From Brachypodium distachyon (taxonomy: Eukaryota > Streptophyta > Magnoliopsida > Poales > Poaceae), in assembly GCF_000005505.3 (NCBI RefSeq), contig NC_016132.3:10540001-10604000 (forward strand): a DNA stretch of 64,000 nucleotides. Reading direction: 5' to 3'. The notes under the pieces were generated by a model. The model was given only the letters and a program-made list of their open reading frames with translations. It was not told the origin of the DNA and made no database searches. Of the stretch, positions 1 through 12,300 are shown piece after piece (within the stretch, counting starts at the first letter, position 1; every line of letters begins with the position of its first letter). Made by a program: the position numbers and the translations under genes.

Positions 1-692
1 CACCCCGGAAACACCAAGATGTACATGGATTTGAAAGAAAAGTTTCGGTGGACAGGATTGAAGCGAGATATCGCTGAGTATATCGCTCTGTGTGATGTAT
101 GTAGAAGAGTTAAGGCTGAACATCAGAAGCCAGCTGGACTACTACGACCGTTGTCAGTGCCGGACTGGAAATGGGATAAAGTAGGCATGGATTTCATCAC
201 CGGCTAGCCAAGGACAATATCTGGATCTGATTTGATATGGGTAGTAGTTGACCATTTGACCAAGGTTGCCCATTTCATACCTGTGAAGACCACCTATAGA
301 AGTGCTCAGTTGGCCAAATGCTACATGTTTAGTATTGTATGCCTACATGGAGTTCCTAAGGAGATCGTCTCAGACAAAGGTACCCAATTTACCTCAAGAT
401 TTTGGAGACAATTGCACGAGTCTCTAGGCATGAGACTAGAGTTTAGCACATCGTTTCATCCATAGACAGATGGACAAACCGAAAGAGTGAACCAAATCCT
501 CGAGGATATGTTAAGAGCTTGCGCTCTGGACTATGATTCTAACTGGGATGAGAATCTACCTTATGCCGAGTTCTCATACAACAACGGTTTTCAAGTGAGT
601 ATTGAAATGACACCATTTGAAGCCTTGTATGGCAAGAAATGCAGAACACCATTGCTATGGGATGGAGTAGGAGACCGTAGTCTATTCGGACC
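1..692 (+). pseudogene. Element A integrase fragment (pol)
   Basis: Reading frame 1 opens with the H2C2 zinc finger of a gypsy integrase (HPGNTK at the start; CDVC pair near 91-102), then the catalytic core with the first Asp in GMDFITG and the second in VSDKGTQFTS. Two in-frame TAG codons break it at about 205-207 and 463-465. By comparison with element C the first replaces a Leu codon and the second a Gln codon (CAG to TAG). The frame then runs on to a conserved LLWDGVGDRSLFGP stretch, where the LTR of element B begins. The product would be the integrase of a Tekay-type chromovirus; it is non-functional. Confidence 0.9.
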
Positions 693-1696
693 TGTCGCAC
701 CAGTGGCACCCGGGGTACCACCGCTGCGCGACGCGTGGGCCCTGTCCCCGAGTTTCCGGGAAGGTTCCATCCCAGGCAGCGGCTACGAGCAGTCCGGCAA
801 GCTACCAGCCCGGAAGGGCTAGCGGGGCTTTGGGGAATATTTCCGCCTGGGCACCTCCCAGGAAGCCGCTTCCCGGGGGAGGTTCCCGGGTGCGCTGGGA
901 CCGGGCGCTTCCCAGGGAGCGACTTGCCGGGATAGGGGGTTCCCGGGCGCATGCCCCCGCCTCAAGCGTGGGGCCCAGTGGCAAGATCAACAGCGCCACG
1001 CGGGCGCGTGGCGGGCGTGGGGTGCGTGGCCCCACCGAGGCAAGAAGTAAGGCGCACGGCTCATTAAATGAGCCGACAGGAGGAACGTTACCCGTCCAAG
1101 TCAAGTGAACAGTGGCTATCCAATCCTACTCTAGGGTTTTAGGGCCCTAGCGGAGGAGGTGGCGTCCATGTGCGCCACCAGCTCACCGAGGGAGAGCTGT
1201 ATGCCTCTCCGCTCGACATTTGTAGCCCATGCACCGTGGCACCTGTGCCATCCCCTTGAGTATAAAAGGAGGACCCTCGCCAGCGGTCAAAGGGTTCAAG
1301 TCCTGCTCAGTTGGGGTTCCGGTAGGTTCCAGTTCCGGTCAAAGGCTCCATGTTCGCAAGTTTGGTTAGCTCTGGGTAGCAGGTAGCGTACGCAAGGGAA
1401 GAGAGAAAGAGAGCCCGGGGACCTTCCCCCATCAGGGTGTAAACACTTGATTTGCAATCAATACCAGCTCAGACAAGCAGGACGTAGGGTTTACACCTCC
1501 GGGTGGCCCGAACCTGGGTAAAAACGCGCTTGCATGTGTTCTTTGATTAGCGCGCACTTCTAGTACATCGTTTCGCAGGCCCCACAGGGCCCATCGGCCG
1601 AGCCGGCGATCGCCGGGGCGAACCCCGACGCCCCTGCCGAACTTAAAAGGGGGCCATGACCGCACGCCCCCGGTGTCGGAGCACCGTGCGACGACA
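693..1696 (+). repeat. Element B 5' LTR
   Basis: Starts TGTCGCAC directly after the interrupted pol of A and ends GTGCGACGACA, giving short terminal inverted repeats (TGTCG/CGACA). It is about 1,004 bp long. The part from about 861 to 1573 is repeated at 23753-24463. It is very GC-rich in its first half, with repeated CCCGGG-type blocks. The sequence just downstream looks like a primer-binding site, which fixes the right end. Confidence 0.85.
1261..1268 (+). promoter_or_regulatory. TATA box of element B 5' LTR
   Basis: TATAAAAG follows a CCCCTTGAG context and is preserved in the 3' LTR at 24151-24158. Its position about two thirds into the LTR fits the U3 promoter that drives the genomic RNA. 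Confidence 0.7.
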
Positions 1697-1716
1697 TCTA
1701 GCGCGCCAGGTAGGGG
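1697..1716 (+). other. Element B primer-binding site
   Basis: The 20 bases directly after the LTR contain a GCGCGCCAGGTAGGGG core of the type seen next to 5' LTRs of large grass gypsy elements. I did not match it to a particular tRNA. Confidence 0.55.
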
Positions 1717-1803
1717 CGCGGGAGAAGAGGTCGCTGGTGGTCGCCGGCATGAGCGTTTGCATCGACGTCGGCCTCGCCTTCTTTGCCGACGAGACTAGTC
1801 ACC

Positions 1804-3723
1804 ATGCCCCCCAAGCGGGCTGGTGATCCTCGCATAGACTCGCGTGAAGCCCCAGCGGCGCACACGCGGTCGCATGACGTGCGACCCGAGTCGGGGGCTC
1901 AGGAGAACCCCGAGCCCTCAAGGGTGCAGCAAACACAGCTGCCTCCCCCGCCTCCTCGGCCGTCTGCTGACAATCGGCCGAGGGGACCGGCTGCCCCCAG
2001 CACCGGGGCCAGTCGCGCGCGCGCGCATGGTGCCGCCCGCGCCGGGCAGCGGGTTGAGTCGCGTGCCGAGGACGCTCAGCGACAGCGGCACCAGGAGCAT
2101 ACCGAGTCGCGGGCGACCCCCGGGGGCTCGCACCCTGCGCACCCGGAGGCGTCCGGGGCCAGAGTGGGAAGCAGCCGCTCGGGAAACCGGCTGCCCCCCG
2201 CACGAACCCCGGCGGAAGCCATCATCGCCGCACGCGTCATGGTGCGGTTCGAACCGCAACAAGGCACACCGGCGCACGAGACGTGGGGCGAGGAGTTAGA
2301 CGCGCTTCTCACTCTGGCCGCCCAACAGCCGCAAGGCGAGGGCGCCTCGGTAGGCTCCGGCCACGGGCAGAACCCGGAGCACAGGGACGCGCCACCCGCC
2401 TCACGACAGGGGGAGAATCCTCCCCCTCCGCAGGGAGGCCAAGGAGACGGGGGCCCGGAGGGGTCCTCAAACTCATCGCCCACTGTTCCAGGGGGCGATG
2501 CGCGCGGCATCTTGAATGCCCGCCAGCAAGAGGATTTGCGCCCGCGCTTGGAGCGCCAGCGTAGGCGCGAGGTAGAGCGCCAGCGCCCACAGGAGCAGGA
2601 AGATGCTCCCGTGGGCCCTGAGGACGGTTGCACCGCGTTCACACGCGAGATGCGGCGGGTGACGTGGCCCCGTAAGTTCTGAGCGCCCGCGCTCGGTACG
2701 TACGACGGGACCGCCAACCCCAAGGATTTCCTCCTGACCTACACGTTGGGTATGCACGCCATCGGTGCCAACGCCAAGGTCAGGGCCAACTGGTTTCCGA
2801 TGGTCCTGAAAGGATCAGCGCGAACCTGGCTGCTGAACCTGCCCATTGGGTCCATCGCCACTTGGGTGGACCTGCGCGAGCAGTTTGTGAGCGCGTTCCA
2901 GGGTGGCTATAAGCGCCCGCGAACCATGGCGGAGCTGCACATTATCGTGCAGAAGCCGGGAGAGACGTTGCGGGCCTTCGTCAACCGCTTCTCCAACCTC
3001 TCCTATTCCATCCTGGAGGCGGAGGCGGCTGCCATCATCAACACCTTTGCCATCCACATCCGCGATCCCAAGATGCGCGAGAAGCTAAGCACGCACTGGA
3101 TCCGGATGACGCAGGACCTGTACGCCCTGGCGCACAAATGCGCCATGGCCGAGGAAGGGCGCCTAGCGCCCGAGCTAGCAGCTAGGGCTGTCGCGAACCA
3201 TGGCGAGGGTTCCCGCAAGCGCAGCGGGAAGCAAGTTCTCGTTGCGGACTCGGGGGCTCCTGCCGCGAGGCCTGCGAAGAAGGCCTCGCCGGGTGGCGGG
3301 TCTGGTGGCAAGCAGAGCTACGCGCCCCGCTGCCCCATCCATAGCAACTCCACCCATGACACGCAGAACTGCCGCGTTCTGCAGGGGATCAAGCAGCGGC
3401 GGGAATAGCGCCATGAAGGGCGCCGCGCTGCTGGCGCCTGCTTCAACTGTGGTGACATCGGGCATCTCTTCCGAGATTGCCCGAATGACCCCAGAGTGGG
3501 ACCGAGGCCTGCCGGCGGCGGTGCCGGTAGGGACGAACCCAGGGGGGATGCGGTCAGGTCCGCGCGGGGCGGGAACGCCCTCCCCGGGGACGCGACAGGG
3601 CACGCGCTGAGGAGCAGCGCGAGTCCGACTGCACTGGAGGCGACGAGCCGGGCTTCCAGGAGCCTCGCGGCGTTGCCTGCATCCATGGGGGAGCTTATGC
3701 TCTCCCATCACACGCCGCGGTGA
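1804..3723 (+). pseudogene. Element B gag (capsid and zinc knuckle), with stops
   Basis: The frame starts at the ATG at 1804 (MPPKRAGDPR). The first 290 residues are Pro/Arg/Gln-rich and low in complexity. A retrotransposon-gag capsid domain follows (from about 2695, with GTYDGTANPKDFL to the FSNLSYS region near 2990), and then one CCHC knuckle, CFNCGDIGHLFRDC, at about 3441-3482. Two stops interrupt it: TGA at 2680-2682 (likely from an Arg CGA, a CpG transition) and TAG at 3406-3408 (likely from CAG). The capsid itself is otherwise well preserved. In the family Gag packages the element RNA into cytoplasmic particles. Confidence 0.83.
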
Positions 3724-4523
3724 AGCGCCTCACCCGCGACGTGTGCGCACTGTTGCCGGACGCGGAGCCGCAACAGCCGCTGAGGTGGTCGCATGTGCCG
3801 ATCACCTTCAGCGCCGACGATCACCCAGCACGGCAGCTGGGTTCAAGGGTAATACCCTTCGTCGTCTCGCCGATCATTAGCAATATGACGGTGACCAAGG
3901 TTCTGGTGGACAACGGAGCGGGGCTTAACCTCCTGTCTGCCAGGTTGGTGGAGGAACTCCAGTTGCCGGTAGAGCAGCTGAAGCCCATCGACCCGTTCTG
4001 GGGGGTGAACCCCAGGACCGTGCGCCCAGTGGGGCGCATCACGCTGCCGGTCACCTTTGGGTCCCGGGAAGCATTCAGGACCGAACACATAGTGTTCGAC
4101 GTGGCGCACACCCCGTTGCCCTACAACGGGATCCTTGGTCAGCCAGCGCTGATCAAGTTCATGGCGGACACGCATTGTGCCTATGGCGTGATGAAGATGC
4201 CGTCCGTCTATGGAGTCCTCTCCATCAGGTGTGACCTCAAGGACGTGGCCTGGTGCGTTGGCGAAGTCGTCCGGGCCGCTGCCACAACTGACGCCGGCGA
4301 CGAAGACGCTGCCGGAGGCTACAGCTTGTCGGGCGATGCCCCGGCAACGAAGAAGGCCCGCGCTACCCCGCAAGAGCTTGCCGGGGGAGGCACAGGCTCG
4401 AGCTCGCACCCCAGCAAGGGGAAGAAGCTCCAAGAGGGGGTCACCAAGGTGAAGAAGCTGCCCCTCCAGGCCGGCAACAAGGAACGCACCGTTACCGTCG
4501 GTGCGAACCTTACCGTCGAATAG
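3720..4523 (+). pseudogene. Element B retroviral-type aspartic protease region
   Basis: This frame is shifted against gag. It contains the retropepsin-like active site VLVDNGAGLNLLS near 3901-3939, where the usual D-T/S-G is D-N-G, followed by a flap region and ILGQPAL (about 4131-4151). The C-terminal 80 residues are a Lys/Gly/Ala linker toward RT. The first in-frame codon I can use is GTG at 3720, so this is probably part of an originally continuous gag-pol and not a separate gene. In the family it cleaves the polyprotein. It ends in a TAG before RT. Confidence 0.75.
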
Positions 4524-5391
4524 GAAAGCGCCCTCATCACCTTCCTCCGGGATAATGCCGACGTGTTCCCTCATCACCTTCCTCAGGGAAGTTCTGTACC
4601 CTACTTGGTTGGCTAACCCTGTAGTAGTGCCTAAAGCAGGGAATAAACTTCGCATGTGGGTAAATTTTACGGATCTTAATCGCGCATGCCCCAAGGATCC
4701 CTTCAGTATCGATCAAATAGTTGATTCTACCGCTGGTTGTGACTTGCTGAGTTTTCTGGATGCTTTCTCCGGCTACCACCAAATTAAGATGGCGGTCGAG
4801 GATGAGGAGAAGACAACGTTCATCACCCCGGTTGGCTGTTATTGTTATACATGCATGCCTTTCGGGTTGAAGAACGCGGGCTCCACATTCCAGCGCGCCC
4901 GGCGCGAATGTTTGGGGCCCCAGCTAGGCCGCAACGCGGAGGCCTACATGGACGACATCGTCATCAAATCGAAGCGTGGGGATTCGCTGATTGATGACCT
5001 GCGGGAGATGTTTGACAACATCCGCAGGATCAAGCTCAAGCTGAACCCCGAGAAGTGCACCTTCGGTGTCAACTCCGGGCAGCTTCTGGGTTTCTTGGTT
5101 TCACACAGGGGGATACAGGCCAACCCGAGCAAGATAGAAGCCATCGAGAAGATGGAGGCCCCCCGCAAGGTGAAGGATGTCCAGCGCCTCAACGGCTGTG
5201 TTGCCGCGCTGGGACGTTTCATCTCCAGGCTAGGCGAGCGTGCCCTGCCTTTCTTCAAGGTGATGAAGAAGAAGGGTCCAATCGACTGGACTCCCGAGGC
5301 CGAGGCGGCGTTTCGGGAACTCAAACAGTACCTGAGATCGCCGCCCGTCCTCGTCGCCCCCAAGAAGGCGAACTGCTGCTACTCTACCTAG
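4524..5391 (+). pseudogene. Element B reverse transcriptase, N-terminally deleted
   Basis: Clear Ty3/gypsy RT: ANPVVVPKAGNK, FLDAFSGYHQI, MPFGLKNAG, and the catalytic AYMDDIVIK (about 4945-4971), continuing into LLGFLVSHRGIQANPSKI and the connection/RNase H start. The N-terminal fingers that normally precede EVLYPTW are missing. In their place a near-duplicate of CCCTCATCACCTTCCTC occurs at 4531 and 4568, so the deletion or template switch happened at short repeats. The reading frame is lost near 5390, just before the RNase H catalytic region. Confidence 0.82.
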
Positions 5392-6265
5392 CGGCGACTG
5401 ACCATGTGGTCAGCTTGGTGCTGGTTGCTGAGAGGGAGGAAGATGTCCCGGGGACTGAGGCTGTGGGGCAGGGGGCTGAGCGGCCCCCAGCAACCGCCTC
5501 GGACCCAGGGACCACCCCCGAACCGGCAGCCTCGGCACCGCGAAGCGGTTGGTGCAGCACCCGGTGTACTTCGTTAGCACGGTGCTGCGCGACGCGCGAA
5601 CGAGGTACCCGCAAGTACAGAAGCTCCTTCTGGGGATTCTCCTTGTGTCCCGCAAGCTGCGCCACTACTTCCAGGCGCACCGCGTCACGGTGGTGTCGGG
5701 GTTTTGCCTCGAGCGGGCCCTCACCAACCGTGAAGCCACCGGGAGGGTGGCCGAATGGAGGATGGAGTTGTCGGAGTTCGACCTTCACTTTGCCAACTCC
5801 AAAAGCATCAAGAGCATGGCCTTGGCGGACTTCGTCGCGAATGGACGTCTACGGGCGTGGAAGAGAATGAACCGGAGACCAGCCTGCCCGGCATGCTGGA
5901 CGAGGACCACTGGGTCCTCTACTTCGACGGCGCGTTCAGCCTTCAAGGAGCAGGCGCTGGAGTCGTTGAGGTTCGCTGTCCAACTCGACTTCGCGAACTC
6001 CACCAACAATACGGCGGAGTACGAGGGTTTGCTCGCCGGGTTGCGGGCGGCGATCGCCCTCGACATCAAGCGCCTGGTTGTTCGCGGGGATTCTCAGCTC
6101 GTGATCAACCAGGTGAACAAGGACTACGACTGCCCGCAGATGGCACCGTACGTGGAGGAGGTCCGCAAGCTAGAACGAAAGTTCAAGGAATTGCGTTTCG
6201 AGCACGTCAAGCGGAAGGATAACTTCGCTGCTGACGAGCTGGCCAAGATGGCAGCAGAGCGATAG
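5369..6265 (+). pseudogene. Element B RNase H plus second archaeal-like RNase H
   Basis: Two RNase H units can be traced through several frame changes. The first gives LLLYLAATDHVVSLVLV (about 5373-5425), then in another frame [24 protein letters not shown] (from about 5560) and ends with ALADFVAN. The second starts with WVLYFDGAF (about 5911-5937, Asp of the active site), and after another frameshift gives [12 protein letters not shown] (Glu), [13 protein letters not shown] (Asp) and [12 protein letters not shown]. The second unit is the extra RNase H typical of Tat elements. At least three frameshifts make it non-functional. Bases 6266-6432 continue in frame to a Pro/Ala linker until element C interrupts at EIPPWA. 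Confidence 0.8.
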
Positions 6266-6432
6266 AGACCTCTGGCGGGGATGTTCTGTCAGAAGGAAGC
6301 AGCTCCTTCAGTCGCCCCTCAGCCGGCTGCCGGGGACGCCCCTCCGGCAACCGAAGGAACTCCTGCAGCAGCAGGGGTCCATGTCGCTGACATAGCGGCA
6401 TGCGCTGGCAGGGAGATCCCTCCCTGGGCGGA

Positions 6433-9263
6433 TGTAACGACCGCCCCCATATACGGGTTCGATCTCTGTGCTTTAGTGCTAGTCCCTGGATCGACTCACT
6501 AGCACACACAGTTTCAAGATGTAACATCATAGAACAAAGGTCTCAATATTACAACGAATCATCCAGAATTTAAAAAGGTACTTACAACTCGCATAACCTC
6601 ACGGGTTAGCTGTAAAGAAAACAACTGTTTAGCAGCGGAAAGCGAAAGATACAAGGGCACATCTACACCACAGTGAGAGCGTGTTGGAATGTAGGCCTGT
6701 AACCCAACAAACAGAACGTACATCTTACTCGTCGTCGGAGCTTCCTGCATCATTAAAAGATGCAGCCGCTAGGGTCAATACATTGAATGTATTGGCAAGA
6801 TTCACTAGGAGTTATACCAGAGCCTACCAAATATATGCATAATGTGGCAAGGTGGGGTTCAAGGCTATTTGCGTGGAAGCAGAACATAAATTACCCTACT
6901 ACAAAGGAATGTTATAATAATGTTAACTATTGGACACGGGGTAGACACACCCATGCTCCTATTAACCTAGAGTACATTGAAGTGGATTCTTCAAGTGCTC
7001 CTACCCTGTTCAAACCATTCATTTTATTTAAGAAATTGGAATGAGTGAGACTTTCCTTACAGCTCCACATCTAGTTGCTCAAATTGTCCGTTGCCGGGGA
7101 CACGGCTAAGTACTTAGTTTTGACGCTCTCGAGAGTTTGTACACATTCCCCACAAGAAACCGACGTGTTAATCCCTTGCTGTCCTCAGGGTAGAGTAGCG
7201 ACGGCATCGATTACGAGATTTTCAGAGGTAATTCCCTAAACCACGAGAGAATCACGCTCCCCCTACACGGCTACCTTAGTACAATTCTTCGGGTTTAGGT
7301 TCATACAACTTACTCTTGTCTCGCCAAAGCCCATATAGCATTGTGGTTGTATTAGAAGCTTCTAAATAGGAAACTAGTCCAGTCTCGGTTACCCCAGGTG
7401 GCATTCCACATTTGCAACGTAGGCGCTCCCCGAATCCACGGGAGAGACGTCTATGGACGATCCATTCCTTAATCCACAGGAACTCGACTCAGAGGGACCC
7501 ATAGAAATGGACCTGACGCCGCTAATCCTCAAAATCCTCAAAGCAGCCCACCCAGAATGGTTCATTGAATTAGTTGTTTTGCCTTACATCTAACAAAAAC
7601 ATTTCATATAGCCAAAGGCATATCAATATCATAATGTAGTTATTTCCCCCACGATACTACCATAGCCTAGCATTCAACTAAAAACGATGGCAATTTGGTG
7701 GCAAGGTAATGGCGAGGGTAAACTATACTACCTGGGATTTGTAGCTAGCATAGAGGTACGAGTAATAGTCCTATCAATGCATCTCTACCAACAACACTAA
7801 TGCATAAGTATTTTAAAACAACAATAATAATGGGATATGATCAAAGTGAACTTGCCTTGTCCAAGGTTGTGATAGTTCTCGCACTCTTCGCAACAACAAG
7901 GAATATACTCCACACAATCTAAAAATAAAAGAAACATGCACACAATAAACACAACACTCAATACAAAATCATGCCATGATGCATATGCTATGATGATGCA
8001 CAACAAAGGTTACTTCTAAAGTAAAAAGTTTTGTTTCTGTTTTGAAAAGTTTTTCAAATGATTTGGACAGATTATACAACATCAAAGAGGTAATTAATAT
8101 GCATGATACATGGATAGGGTTTAAAACAAAAGATTGTGCGGCTTTTGCAACATAGAACAATATTTAAACTTATATGCCATGATTATGCACAAAATAATTT
8201 CTTTTATGGTCCTAATGGACAGAGAACATGTTTAAATAATTTTACAGCAAGATAACATGCTCAAAACTATTTTGAAACAATTCATTTGAAATTTAAACTC
8301 TATTCAACCAATCTGTAAATTTCTTGTGACTAAGTTGTTCAAAACTGAAATTAAACAGTGCCAAAATATTCTACACGTTGTGACGATTCCAGAAAGGTGT
8401 GGAACAAATTTTTTGGACAAACGGTTTGAAAGATATGAGGCTTTGAAGTTACAGGGGCTTTTCTGCAAAAGTGCATTATCCAATTCGGCCGAAATAAAAT
8501 AAAACAAAAGCCTTGCCACGTGGCAGCGCGGGATTGGCCCGGGGATAGGGTTTCGGCCGGCGGGGTTAGCTCGCCGGACGGCGGCGGCGGCGAGTGGCGC
8601 GGGGCGGCGCGGCGGCGGGCGCGGGCTGCGCGGAGGCGGGCGCGGGCGGGCGGCGCGGGCGAGCGGCTGGGGCGGCGCGGGCGGGCAATGGCGCGCGGAG
8701 GGGCAGCGGCGGTGCGGGGCGGCCGGAGCGGCGCGGGCAGAGGCGGCGCGGCGCACGCGGACCGGGAGGCGGAGGCGGCGCTCGGACGGACGGGGCACGG
8801 GCTCGGGCGGCGGCCGGCGTCGGAGGAGATGGCCGGCGCGGGACGGAGCGCGGCAGTGGCGGCAAAACACCAAGGCGAGCGCGTCACGGCGTTCGGGGCG
8901 GGGAGAGGAGAGAGGCTAGGGGAGTGGCGCAGGCGGAATCTCACCGGAACGACGGCAAAACGTGAAGAACGACGACGTCCGTGAAGAACTTCGGCGAGAA
9001 ATTAAATCATAACCGATGCGAAATTGGGCGAGTGGTTTGGGGGAATTGGTAGAGGAGTTCGGGGGCTTCGATATGACGCGCGGGGTTTCGGATTTGGTGG
9101 TTCGTGCGCGAAGAAATCAGAACGGAATCGTGGGCAGTTCGCGGGGCGTGCTCTGCGTGGACTCCGGAGGAGACAGTTGGAGAAGATGACGTGCGGGGTC
9201 CACCGGACATGATGCTCATGATATGCAATGCATATGAAGGGTTTTGGAAATTGGGATGTTACA
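6433..9263 (-). repeat. Element C 3' LTR (left copy)
   Basis: 2,831 bp. It matches the right copy at both ends and through the middle, but the copies carry different deletions. This one retains about 1,270 bp (about 6665-7934) and a longer GC-rich core (8580-8940) absent from the right copy. It lacks about 480 bp that the right copy keeps (about 15980-16460). The stretch 8516-8990 is extremely GC-rich (CGG/GCG runs) and produces long spurious ORFs in several frames. A recognisable third copy is the 3' LTR of A in inverted orientation. Confidence 0.92.
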
Positions 9264-9280
9264 GAACTAACCCCGTTAAG
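9264..9280 (-). other. Element C polypurine tract region
   Basis: On the minus strand the bases just before the 3' LTR read TTAACGGGGTTAGTTC. The matching place in element A reads GTAAGGAGGTTAGCTC. A short purine run at this position primes plus-strand synthesis in this family. Confidence 0.5.
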
Positions 9281-9309
9281 ATGAATTTCGTCCTCGAGAT
9301 TCCTGTTGG

Positions 9310-12300
9310 TTAGCAAAAAAAGGTGTGGGTGGTCTTCTCGAAGATCATCCTCACGTTCCCACGTAGCTTCTTCTTCGGTGTGGTGATTTCACTGAACCTT
9401 GCAAAACTTGATTGTCTTGGAACGGGTATGTCTTTCAGCTGTTTCCAAGATCCTGGTTGGTTTCTCTTCATATGCGAGATCGCTTTGAATCTCAACTTTG
9501 TCAAGTGAAACTGTATCCCTTAGTAGCGTATCGGCCATTTCTGGGTGGCACTTCTTTAATTGCGACACATGGAATACGTCGTGGACACTTGTCAACTTTG
9601 TAGGTAACTCCAACTTGTAAGCAACCTCTCCTTGGCGTGCTAAAACCTTGTAGGGTCCAATATAGCGTGGCGCTAGTTTTTCCTTTAATCCGAAATCTCT
9701 TAACTCCGCGTATCGGAGAAACTCTGAGATACGCTCTGTCACCAACCTTACAGGTGACCTCCCTTCGCTTGGAATCGGCATAACTCTTTTGTCTGGATTG
9801 AGCTATCTTGAGCCTGTCTCGAATCAGCCTGACCTTCTCTTCAACATCCTTTATCATGTCGGGTCCGAATAGACTGCGGTCTCCTACACCATCCCATAGC
9901 AATGGTGTCCTGCATTTCTTGCCATACAAAGCTTCGAACGGTGCCATTCCAATACTCGCTTGGAAACTGTTGTTGTATGAGAACTCTGCATATGGTAGAT
10001 TCTCATCCCAGCTAGATCCATAGTCCAGAGCGCAAGCTCTTAACATATCTTCAAGAATTTGGTTCACTCGTTATGTTTGTCCATCTGTCTGTGGATGAAA
10101 CGCTGTGCTAAACTCTAGTCTCATGCCTAGAGACTCGTGCAATTGCCCCCAAAATCTTGAGGTAAATTGGGTACCTCTGTCTGAAACGATCTCTTTAGGA
10201 ACCCCATGTAGGCATACGATCCTAGACATGTAACGTTTGGCCAACTGTGCACTTGTATAGGTAGTCTTCATAGGTATGAAATGGGCAACCTTGGTCAAAC
10301 GGTCAACTACTACCCATATTGAATCATAACCAGATCTCGTCCTTGGCAAGCCAGTGATGAAGTCCATGCCTACCTTATCCCATTTCCAGTCTGGCACTGG
10401 CAATGGTCGTAGTAGTCCAGCTGGTTTCTGATGTTCAGCCTTGACTCTGCTACAAACATCACACAGAGCGATATACTCAGCGATGTCTCGCTTCAATCCA
10501 GTCCACCAAAGCTTTTCTTTCAAGTACATGTACATCTTTGTATTACCGGGGTGGATTGAGTACGGTGAATCATGAGCTTCTTGTAGTATTAGCTTTCTGA
10601 TCTCGGGGTCCTGTGGTACACAAATACGCTTATCAAACCATACAGTACCTTGATCGTCTTCAACGAATCCTTTTGCCTTTCCGATAGTCATATTATCCTT
10701 TATCGTTCTAATTTCTGAGTCTTCTTTCTGGGCTTCTCTAATTCTGTCCAGTAGAGTAGGTTGTACCTCCATGTTGGCTAAGTAACCTTCCGGGACTATC
10801 TCCAATCTGAGATCCTTGAATTGCTCACACAATTCAGCAGGTAAGTCTCCAGCTGTAAGTCCATTAACATAGCCCTTGCGGCTCAAAGCATCAGCTACTA
10901 CATTAGTCTTGCCTGGATGATATTGAAGGTTCAGATTATAATCCTTGATTAACTCTAACCATCTTCTTTGTCTCAAGTTCAATTCTTTCTGCGTGAATAT
11001 ATACTTCAAGCTTTTATGATCGGTGAATAACTCACACTGCTTTCCCATGAGATAGTGCCTCCAAGTTTTGAGTGCGTGAACTACAGATGCTAGTTCCAAA
11101 TCATGAGTGGGGTAATTTCTCTCATGATTCTTAATTTGTCTTGAGGCGTATGTTATGACTCTCCCTCTTTGCATCAAAACACATCCCAATCCTAGACGCG
11201 AAGCGTCACAGTACACTTGAAAATCTTCTAGTAAGTCGGGTAAAACAAGGATGGGTGCTGATACTAGCCTCTTCTTCAAAACCTGAAAACTTTCTTCACA
11301 CTTTTTAGTCCATTCAAACTTCTTCTCTTTCTTCAAAAGTCCAGTCATAGGCTTGGCAATCTTGGAGAAATTCTCTATGAATCTCCTGTAATATCCAGCA
11401 AGTCCTAAAAAGCTGCGAACATCTCCGACGTTCTTAGGGACTTCCCATTCAGTCACCTCTGCTACTTTAGCGGGGTCGACGGCAATTCCATTTCCTGACA
11501 CAATGTGTCCCAAGAAACCAACTTGAAACAACCAAAATTCACACTTGCTGAATTTTGCATAAAGCTTGTGCTCTCTAAGCTTTTCCATGATCAGACGCAA
11601 ATGTTCTTCATGTTCTTCTTTGCTCTTTGAGTAGATCAAAATGTCGTCGATGAATACTACGACAAATCTATCCAAATATTCCATGAATACCTTGTTCATC
11701 ATATTCATGAAGTATGCCGGGGCATTGGTTAATCCAAAAGGCATCACTGTGTACTCATACAGGCCATACCTAGTGGTAAATGTTGTCTTGGGTATATCCA
11801 CTTCTCGGATCTTTAACTGAAAATAACCTGATCGAAGATCGATCTTTGAGAAAACACAGGCTCCTTTCAACTGATCAAATAGATCATTGATTATGGGTAG
11901 TGGGTACTTGTTCTTTATCGTCACCTCATTTAGTGAGCGATAGTCTATGCACATCCTTGGGCTCTTGTCTTTCTTTTCCACAAATAGAACAGGTGCTCCC
12001 CATGGTGATGAGCTAGGGCGAATAAATCCTTTGGCCAACTGTTCTGCAAGTTGCTTCTTCAGCTCTTTCAATTCATCTACGGCCATCTTATACGGTCTCT
12101 TGGCTATAGGTCCACTTCCTGGTAATAACTCAATAAGAAATTCCACATCTCGGTCCGGTGGCATGCCTGGTAATTCCTCTGGAAATACATCCGGATATTC
12201 TTTCACTATCGGTACATCCTCTAGGCTAACCCCCTTAAGAGAATTTACCTTGGGTAATTTAAGCTCATAGGTTGACTTGAAGCGGATTCGCTTCTTCTCT

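Noticed and set aside
8520..8984. Several 100-190 codon ORFs on both strands in the C LTR
   Set aside because: They arise from CGG/GCG-rich sequence without stops; Arg/Ala/Pro/Gly only, not conserved in the other LTR.
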